Positions 49,635 through 55,483 of a stretch of 55,483 nucleotides of DNA are shown here, one piece after another. This DNA comes from Anoxynatronum sibiricum. Lineage in GTDB: Bacteria; Bacillota; Clostridia; Peptostreptococcales; Tindalliaceae. The stretch covers positions 1-55,483 of the forward strand of contig NZ_JBCITM010000023.1 of assembly GCF_039414295.1 (NCBI RefSeq). The letters run 5' to 3'. Position numbers and translations under genes: made by a program. Positions within the stretch are counted from its first letter, which is position 1; each line of letters opens with the position of its first letter. The notes under the pieces are model-generated. The model was given only the letters and a program-made list of their open reading frames with translations, was not told the DNA's origin and did no database searches.

Positions 49635-52088
49635 GGCTGTCTTCACTGCCTGCACCGCATCTGGTGCATAGACCGCCCCGATGCTCTCTGCATATCCCTG
49701 CGTCAGCACCGCGCCGCCCACCATCAGGGGTATTGCCATTCCCGCCGTTTTTAGAAGTGCTGCCACCTGTTCCATCTGCTGCATGGTGGTGGTCATAAGG
49801 GCACTGAGTCCAATGAGGTGTGCCCCTTCCCGCTGAGCTGCCTCCACAATGGTTTCCGCCGGTACATCCCGCCCCAGATCCACCACGCGAAAGCCATGGT
49901 TTTCCATCATCACTGATACAATATTCTTTCCAATATCATGAATATCGCCTTTCACAGTGGCCATGACAATGGTCCCTCTGCTGGTTTCATCAGATCCCGG
50001 CAGGGCTTTTTTAATGGCGGCAAAGGCTTCCTGTGTGGCTTCGGCTGCCATGAGCAGTTGCGGAAGAAAATAGGTACCGTCTTCATACCAGTCCCCCACC
50101 TTCCCCAGAGCCGGCGAGATCACCTCTTCGATGATCTTCAGTCCGTTCCATCCCTCTGCCAGCAGGGCTTCCACCAGGGGAAGAATGCCTTCGGCATCCC
50201 CCTGAACAATTTTCTGATGAAGTCGATGAGCCGGGGTTTGCGCTTCCTTCGCCGTCGGTGAATCCGCCGCAAATGTACCCGGTTTTGATATTTTTCCAAT
50301 ATCTGATTTTCCAGTGGATGCTGTTGTCTGTGTCTGATACCCGGGCTGAGACTCAGCGGTTGCCGCCATTTTGATATACCTGCCGGCTTTCTGGTCACGC
50401 CCCGTCAGCACATCTGCTGCTGCCACCGTCTGACGATACAGCGGCTCCCTGGGATTGATGATGGGAATATCCAGCCCGGCTTCCAGTGCCATGGCCAAAA
50501 ATGCGGCATTCACCGGCTTTCTAGCGGGAAGACCATGGGAAATGTTGCTGACACCTAAGATGGTTTTCACACCCAGTTCTTCCCGAATCATCCGCAGAGC
50601 CCGCAGGGTTTCCATCACCAGGTCCTGCTGTGCTCCCGCAGTGAGTGTCAGAGGATCAATGAGAATGTCTTCCCGGCGCATACCTCTCTTGATTGCCGTA
50701 TCCACCATTTGCCGGGCCACAGCAAGACGACCTTCAGCTTTTTCGGGAATTCCCTTCTCATCCAAAGTGAGGCATAGCAACGCTGCCCCATAGGTGACCG
50801 CCAGATCAACCATTCTTTCCAGCAGTGCTGTTTCACCGTTGGCTGAGTTAATCAAGGCTTTACCCCGAATGACTTTCAGTCCTGCTTCAGTCACTTCCGG
50901 GTCGGTGGCATCAATGGACAAGGGCAGTGGAACGGTTTGCTGAATTCGCTGTAAGATGCGGGGCATCACTGTTACCTGCTGAATACCGGGAACGCCGGCA
51001 TTCACATCAATCACCGAGGCACCCGCTTCTTGCTGGCGCAGGGCTTCCTCCACAATGGGATCATACACCTCACTGAGATAGGCTTCTTTAATGGCCTTTC
51101 GGGCAGTGGGATTAATGTTCTCGCCGATCATGGGAGTGGGATGGCCGGGACCTGCCATCACCGTAACCTGAGTGCCCGCCAGCTTGGTAATACCACGCTC
51201 AGACACCTGCACCGGTTTCAAGGTGCGGGTAATGGCACGAAACGCCGCCAGATGATCTGGTGTGGTGCCACAGCAGCCGCCGATCACATTGGCACCGGCA
51301 TCCACCATTCCGTTGATAAAAGCGGCCATTTTATCGGGTGTCATCTCAAAGTACGTTTGGGCCTCCCGAAGCACCGGCAAGCCGGCATTGGCCTGGGCCA
51401 TGAGGGGCAGGCTGGTGACCCGGCGCATCCGGCGAATGATTTCCACCATCACTTCAGGCCCGATGCCACAGTTGGCTCCCAACACACTGACCCCCAGCGC
51501 TTCCAGCACTGTGGCCGCCTGTTCCGGATCAGAACCAGTGAGGGTCCTGGCATTGGCATCAAAAGTCATGGTACAGATCACCGGCAGGTTCGCTGCTTTT
51601 TTGGCCCCAATGACCGCTGCCCGGGCTTCCTGAATGTCAGACATGGTTTCAATGAGAAACAGGTCGCAGCCTGCTGCTGCCAGCACGCAGGCCTGTTCAT
51701 GGAAGCAGGCCACCGCATCGTCAAAAGACAATTCACCCATGGGAGCCAGCAATTTGCCTGTCGGACCAATGCCGCCGGCCACCAACCGTTGCTCACCGGC
51801 TGCTTCCCGAGCCAGCCTGACTGCCGCCTCATTGATTTTCTCCAGAGAGGCTTCCAGTCCATAGGCTTTCAATTTCAGTGGATTCCCACCAAAAGTATTG
51901 GTTTGAATCATGCCGCTGCCCGCCGCCACATAGGCCTCATGGACAGCTTTCACTTTTTCAGGCATATGCACATTTAGTGCCTCTGGGCACTGGACATCGG
52001 CCAGCGCATCTCCCAGCATGGTACCCATGGCCCCATCTCCCAGCAGGATGCCGTTTTTCAGACGGTTTACAAGCTGTTCCGGTGTCAT
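49617..52088 (-). CDS. metH: Cobalamin-dependent methionine synthase-like protein (without activation domain)
   Basis: The 823-residue protein carries a homocysteine-methyltransferase domain (about 1-290) with zinc cysteines in LGANCGIGPEV and VIGGCCGTTPDH. A pterin-binding domain follows (about 315-570; IGENINPTARKAIKEA, GASVIDVNAG). A Pro/Ser/Thr-rich linker lies at about 580-620. The cobalamin module (about 625-823) has TVKGDIHDIGKNIVSVMMEN, whose His is the cobalt ligand. The SAM-dependent reactivation domain of E. coli MetH is absent, as in many anaerobes. Start 52088 follows GGGAG. It lies 31 bp after the M29 peptidase gene. Confidence 0.9.
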   Translation of the reverse strand: MTPEQLVNRLKNGILLGDGAMGTMLGDALADVQCPEALNVHMPEKVKAVHEAYVAAGSGMIQTNTFGGNPLKLKAYGLEASLEKINEAAVRLAREAAGEQRLVAGGIGPTGKLLAPMGELSFDDAVACFHEQACVLAAAGCDLFLIETMSDIQEARAAVIGAKKAANLPVICTMTFDANARTLTGSDPEQAATVLEALGVSVLGANCGIGPEVMVEIIRRMRRVTSLPLMAQANAGLPVLREAQTYFEMTPDKMAAFINGMVDAGANVIGGCCGTTPDHLAAFRAITRTLKPVQVSERGITKLAGTQVTVMAGPGHPTPMIGENINPTARKAIKEAYLSEVYDPIVEEALRQQEAGASVIDVNAGVPGIQQVTVMPRILQRIQQTVPLPLSIDATDPEVTEAGLKVIRGKALINSANGETALLERMVDLAVTYGAALLCLTLDEKGIPEKAEGRLAVARQMVDTAIKRGMRREDILIDPLTLTAGAQQDLVMETLRALRMIREELGVKTILGVSNISHGLPARKPVNAAFLAMALEAGLDIPIINPREPLYRQTVAAADVLTGRDQKAGRYIKMAATAESQPGYQTQTTASTGKSDIGKISKPGTFAADSPTAKEAQTPAHRLHQKIVQGDAEGILPLVEALLAEGWNGLKIIEEVISPALGKVGDWYEDGTYFLPQLLMAAEATQEAFAAIKKALPGSDETSRGTIVMATVKGDIHDIGKNIVSVMMENHGFRVVDLGRDVPAETIVEAAQREGAHLIGLSALMTTTMQQMEQVAALLKTAGMAIPLMVGGAVLTQGYAESIGAVYAPDAVQAVKTAKRLLG

Positions 52089-52119
52089 TTCTGCTCACTC
52101 CCTCTCCAATGATTCTCTT

Positions 52120-53235
52120 TTACTTCAGCTGTTCAGGATTCAGCACCTGCAGTGATTCCGGCACAAAAAGACCGTCTTTGCGCACCAACACACCGTCAAA
52201 GTAGATGTCACCACCGCCGTAAGCAGCGGTTTGAATGCAGACCAAATCCCAGTGCACCGACGACCGGTTGCCGTTGTCAGCTTCGCCATAGGCATTACCG
52301 GGGGTGAAATGAAAGCTTCCCATGATTTTTTCATCAAAAAGAGTATCTTTCATGGGATGCAGAATGTAGGGATTCACACCTATGGCAAATTCACCAATAT
52401 AGCGGGCACCTTCATCGGTATCCAGTACTTCATTGATTTTTGATTCATCATTGCAGATGGCTTTAACAATTTTGCCTTCCTTAAATGTTAGGCAGATGTT
52501 TTCATACACAAAACCCTGATGCAGTGAAGGTGTATTGTATGTCAGGGTTCCTTCCACCGAATCTTTCACTGGTGCTGTGTACACCTCACCGTCAGGAATA
52601 TTTCGTTTGCCGGAACATTTCACCACACCAGTGTCTTTGATGGAAAACCGCAGGTCTGTGCCAGGGCCGGTGATGTGTACTTCGTCAGTCTTCTCCAGCC
52701 ATTCCACCAAGCTGTCCATGGCTTTGTCCATTTTGGCATAGTCCAGGTTGCACACATTGAAATAAAAATCCTCAAAAGCCTGGGTGCTCATCATCCCGGC
52801 CTGTGCCATGGCTTCGTTGGGATAACGCAGTACCACCCATTTGGTATTGCCCACCCGCTCCTGAATGTGCACCGGTCCCACAAAGTGCTCTGAATAGAGG
52901 CGCATTTTTTCTCCGGGTACATCTGCCAGTTCATTGGCATTGTTGCCTGCCCGAATACCGATATAAGCATCCATGGCTTTCATCTGCTGCAGTTCAACGG
53001 CAGCAGCCAGTTTCACCTGTTCTTCGCCGGCTCCCAGCAGCCACTGACGGGTGAACCGGGGTTCTTTCACTGCAACAAATGGCATTGCTTTCGCCTGATA
53101 TGCCTCATGAATGAGGGCTTCCACCAGGGGATACTCCAGCCCCACTGCTTCAATGAGAACTTTCTCACCCGGCTGCAGGGAAACAGAATAATGAATCAGG
53201 TTATGTGCCAATTGTTGAATGCGCGGATCTTTCAT
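52120..53235 (-). CDS. Aminopeptidase, M29 family (AmpS/PepS-like)
   Basis: Metal-dependent aminopeptidase of 371 residues. M29 hallmarks are the N-terminal LIHYSVSLQPGEKVLIEAVG, the metal-binding NIPDGEVYTAPVKDSVEGT, the glutamate/His segment DEGARYIGEFAIGVNPYI and the C-terminal SSVHWDLVCIQ. The start at 53235 has GGAG at nine bases; an upstream ATG 30 bp earlier is less likely. It is probably cotranscribed with the MetH-like gene. Confidence 0.88.
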   Translation of the reverse strand: MKDPRIQQLAHNLIHYSVSLQPGEKVLIEAVGLEYPLVEALIHEAYQAKAMPFVAVKEPRFTRQWLLGAGEEQVKLAAAVELQQMKAMDAYIGIRAGNNANELADVPGEKMRLYSEHFVGPVHIQERVGNTKWVVLRYPNEAMAQAGMMSTQAFEDFYFNVCNLDYAKMDKAMDSLVEWLEKTDEVHITGPGTDLRFSIKDTGVVKCSGKRNIPDGEVYTAPVKDSVEGTLTYNTPSLHQGFVYENICLTFKEGKIVKAICNDESKINEVLDTDEGARYIGEFAIGVNPYILHPMKDTLFDEKIMGSFHFTPGNAYGEADNGNRSSVHWDLVCIQTAAYGGGDIYFDGVLVRKDGLFVPESLQVLNPEQLK

Positions 53236-53487
53236 AGATATCCACTCCTTCTCTGTAATGGTCATTTGTCATTGATCATTCATAGCCGCCGACAGTTCTT
53301 TGGCCATGTTCATTTTAACACAAACAATCCTCGTCATCACCTTTTTCAATTACTTTCGTATTCATACTTTCGACAGTCAGGCCAGCGATGCAACTTCATG
53401 ACACTTCCCACTGCCAGCCATTGACATTCTCTTTTGCCTATGCTGTAATTAGGATGTTCTTAATCACGCAGGAAATGGGGAAAAATC

Positions 53488-54582
53488 ATGAAACATCTGC
53501 CGACAACACGCGGCATTCCGGTGAAAATGGCCAGTTTGCTGCTTTCTGCTTCATTGCTTTTCGCTGTTCTGTTCTTTGGCTGTAGTACCACCGATCCCGG
53601 CTGGTCTGAAAAGACTGAAACAGTACTGGGCACCATCAGCCACATTCGAATTCACAGTGAGCATCGGCCCGAAGGCGACACTGCTGTGGCATCGGCTTTC
53701 GAACGGGTACAGGAAATTGAAGGGCGCATGTCTGCCACACTGCCTGACAGCCAAATCTATCACATCAATACCGCTGCAGGCCGAACAGGCGTCACCGTAA
53801 CTGACGATGTGCTCTTTATGATTGAAGAGGGTCTTCGCTATTATCAGCTCACTGATGGGTTGTTTCATATCGGACTGGGAACCCTGACATCCCTTTGGGG
53901 ACTCAGCACAGACCGGCCCCAGGTACCCGAGCGAGAAGCCATTCAGAATACCCTGGCGGCCATTGACATCGAAACCATCGAAATTTCAGGCAGTGACGTG
54001 CGCATACGCCAACGTGGCACCGCTATTGATCTGGGAGGTATCGCCAAAGGTTATGCCGTGGATGAGGCTGCCCGGGTGCTCCAGGATCTGGGTATCACCA
54101 GTGGTTTTGTCAATTTTGGCGGCGATGTCTATGCCTTGGGAGAAAAGCCTGACGGCACTCCCTGGTACGTGGGAATCAAAGAGCCCATCCCTGGCAGCAC
54201 TGGCCTGGTAGGGCGTCTTGGTGTTACTAATCGATCTGTGGTGACATCAGGTGACTACGAACGTTATCTCGCTGATGAAAACACAGGTGAACGCTTTCAC
54301 CACATCCTTGATCCCCGCACCGGCAGACCTGCTTCCAACGAACTGGTGAGCGTCACCATCGCCTCTGACACCGCCCTTGAGGGCGACATCCTCTCCACCG
54401 CCGTCTTTGTGATGGGGCTGGAGAAAGGTTACCGCTATGTAACTGATACTCCCGGTGCTGATGCCCTTTTTATCACCCGCGACGATGAAGTGATTCTGAC
54501 CCCCGGACTTCGTCAGGATTTTGAACTGATGAATGAAGCGTATATACTCACTGCCTATGAACCGCCGGCAGCATCCGAATAA
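53488..54582 (+). CDS. apbE: FAD:protein FMN transferase, lipoprotein
   Basis: Extracytoplasmic enzyme that transfers FMN from FAD to a Ser/Thr of target proteins. The 364-residue product has a lipoprotein signal (lipobox FFGC at about residue 32) and ApbE motifs DLGGIAKGYAVDEAARVLQD, GFVNFGGDVYALG and HHILDPRTGRPASN, with the Mg-binding DTALEGDILSTAVFVMG. The FMN-binding lipoprotein encoded at 37.2 kb has the corresponding acceptor motif. Upstream of it lies a short gene-free stretch. Confidence 0.9.
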   Translation: MKHLPTTRGIPVKMASLLLSASLLFAVLFFGCSTTDPGWSEKTETVLGTISHIRIHSEHRPEGDTAVASAFERVQEIEGRMSATLPDSQIYHINTAAGRTGVTVTDDVLFMIEEGLRYYQLTDGLFHIGLGTLTSLWGLSTDRPQVPEREAIQNTLAAIDIETIEISGSDVRIRQRGTAIDLGGIAKGYAVDEAARVLQDLGITSGFVNFGGDVYALGEKPDGTPWYVGIKEPIPGSTGLVGRLGVTNRSVVTSGDYERYLADENTGERFHHILDPRTGRPASNELVSVTIASDTALEGDILSTAVFVMGLEKGYRYVTDTPGADALFITRDDEVILTPGLRQDFELMNEAYILTAYEPPAASE

Positions 54583-54765
54583 TGCAGTCCTTTTTTAGCT
54601 GACCGGGATTATCCACCGTCACTGCACTTGATCCGTTGTGTTGACTGTCACTGACTTATATGCCAATGACATCTGCCCCGAAAAAGCCTGCTCTCCGTTT
54701 TAATCTGAACAGAAGGTATGTAGATTGATGCCGGTCGACTTCATCAAAATTTTATATCAATGCGC

Positions 54766-54794
54766 TTGTTTCTCAGAGATCTTTTCTGTATGAT
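54766..54794 (+). promoter_or_regulatory. Promoter of the ArsC-like gene
   Basis: TTGTTT (54766-54771) and TATGAT (54789-54794), 17-bp spacer, with AAAGGAGG between promoter and start codon. No other gene is seen in 54583-54765. Confidence 0.7.
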
Positions 54795-54821
54795 GGGTTT
54801 CAAAACAAAGGAGGCGGTATC

Positions 54822-55223
54822 ATGAAGAAGACGGTTGCCTTTGTGTGCATACACAATTCCTGCCGTTCACAAATGGCTGAGGCCTGGGCGAAGCATCTTG
54901 GAAAAGATATTCTGGAAGTTTACTCTGCCGGCACTGAATCTTACCATGAAGTGAAACCTGGTGCAGTGGAGGTCATGAAAGAAGTCGGCCTTGATATGAG
55001 TGACCATTATCCGAAGCTACTCTCAGATATTCCTGAAGAAGTGGATATACTAATCACCATGGGTTGTGGTGTGGTATGCCCTTACTGGCCCAACCAACAC
55101 CAGGAGGATTGGGGACTGGAGGATCCTTCCGGTGGACCCATTGAAGGGTTTCGGACAACTCGGGATCTGATTAAAGAAAAGGTGGAAGATTTGGTGCAGC
55201 GTGTTACTGCCGGCGAACTCTAG
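54822..55223 (+). CDS. Arsenate reductase/low-molecular-weight tyrosine phosphatase family (ArsC-like)
   Basis: The 133-residue protein has the phosphate-binding loop CIHNSCRSQMAEAWA with Cys-X5-Arg and a second cysteine pair in MGCGVVCPYWP, as in thioredoxin-coupled ArsC. The conserved WGLEDPSGGP follows. It reduces arsenate with thiol/disulfide relay in family members. No arsR, arsB or acr3 gene is adjacent in the window, so it may be an orphan or have other thiol functions. Confidence 0.85.
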   Translation: MKKTVAFVCIHNSCRSQMAEAWAKHLGKDILEVYSAGTESYHEVKPGAVEVMKEVGLDMSDHYPKLLSDIPEEVDILITMGCGVVCPYWPNQHQEDWGLEDPSGGPIEGFRTTRDLIKEKVEDLVQRVTAGEL

Positions 55224-55238
55224 ATTTTCTTAACGCAC

Positions 55239-55267
55239 AAACCCCCTGCTCTAATAGCAGGGGGTTT
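55239..55267 (+). terminator. Terminator after the ArsC-like gene
   Basis: AAACCCCCTGCT pairs with AGCAGGGGGTTT around CTAAT. Confidence 0.85.
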
Positions 55268-55483
55268 GAGGTTGTCGAAAAAGTCATGTTTTAGAGATGA
55301 AACATGGCTTTTTTGCGCTTAGAATCAGTTTTGAGGGGTGATATTGCTTTGAGAAAGGTATTCCTATCCTCTATTATCAAGGATAGTGGCGATTTTTTTC
55401 ACATTAAGCGCAGTCGCCGTTAACAGCGCCTGTGCCTTAACTCCCTCTGACCCACGATAGTGAGCGTACCTCATGCCACTTAG
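55268..55483. mobile_element. 3' end of an IS1182-like insertion sequence (partial, runs off the right edge)
   Basis: Contains the C-terminal codons of a minus-strand transposase, a hairpin with CATGTTT/AAACATG arms (about 55285-55310) that ends its transcript, and a GTCGAAAAAG-type end next to the ArsC terminator. The exact left border is not defined. Confidence 0.5.
55364..55483 (-). CDS. Transposase C-terminus, IS1182/IS5-like (partial)
   Basis: The minus strand encodes 39 residues to a TAG at 55364: GMRYAHYRGSEGVKAQALL then TATALNVKKIATIL. The RYR..-xx-Q-LL-xAxxxNxKK pattern is the usual end of DDE transposases of the IS1182/IS5 group. The rest lies beyond the window. Confidence 0.75.
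   Translation of the reverse strand, partial: LSGMRYAHYRGSEGVKAQALLTATALNVKKIATILDNRG

Noticed and set aside
51030..51977. 315-codon plus-strand ORF inside metH
   Set aside because: Antisense shadow: high His/Gly content without a family and fully overlapped by a well-supported gene; the same holds for long plus-strand frames within 2540-3475, 6023-6640 and 8008-8868.

Overview
The window reads as a chromosome segment of a strictly anaerobic, low-to-mid GC Firmicute of the class Clostridia. The evidence is oxygen-sensitive enzymes (class III ribonucleotide reductase NrdD/NrdG, a tungsten-type aldehyde:ferredoxin oxidoreductase, 2-hydroxyacyl-CoA-dehydratase-type activases), strong AGGAGG-type ribosome sites, Gram-positive cytochrome c maturation (system II) and the stress pair YtxG/YtxH. 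I guess a haloalkaliphilic relative of Anoxynatronum, Tindallia or Alkaliphilus, with low confidence. No rRNA, tRNA or CRISPR array was seen.

Layout. 1-950: the end of an IS21-like element truncating a small membrane-protein gene, then a decayed lipoprotein/membrane gene. 1.0-2.4 kb: ECF sigma factor with DUF4367 anti-sigma factor. 2.5-20.7 kb, almost all on the minus strand: a 2-hydroxyacid dehydrogenase, nrdD-nrdG, an ABC-F ATPase, pgi-murI, a fumarylacetoacetase-family enzyme, mgtE with an unusual leader, rodA/ftsW, ccdA-resA, a three-gene dehydratase-activase set and a TerB-like protein. 20.9-25.4 kb: cheW, rtcB, a ThiS/MoaD-like sulfur carrier, a small membrane protein and aor. 25.6-31.2 kb: a MerT-like gene with an in-frame UGA, a HAD phosphatase, ferritin, a GIY-YIG protein, aspartate kinase, nitroreductase, TetR and a 47-residue HTH-like protein. 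31.2-37.6 kb: a triple-HTH regulator, a double-rhodanese lipoprotein, an 11-haem cytochrome c gene with an in-frame UGA, ResB, CcsA and an FMN-binding lipoprotein. 37.8-55.5 kb: a NarL-type two-component pair, a TudS/DUF523-like protein, argB, ytxH-ytxG, glutamine synthetase, a PsiE-like membrane protein, a PP2C-type phosphatase, a beta-CASP nuclease, a MetH-like enzyme, an M29 aminopeptidase, ApbE, an ArsC-like protein and the 3' end of an IS1182-like transposase.

Most notable are two genes that only make sense if UGA is read as selenocysteine. One is a MerT-family transporter whose conserved Cys-Cys pair is Cys-Sec. The other is an extracytoplasmic undecahaem cytochrome c with Sec in a glycine-rich loop between haems 1 and 2. 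Each UGA is followed after 2-3 nt by a similar hand-drawn stem-loop that could serve as a bacterial SECIS.

The Sec-cytochrome gene is followed by the haem-ligation genes resB-ccsA and preceded by a double-rhodanese lipoprotein. CcdA and ResA are 17 kb away, so all four system II components lie in the window. ApbE and an FMN-binding lipoprotein with a flavinylation motif are also present. Together these suggest an extracytoplasmic electron-transfer module whose substrate cannot be read from sequence.
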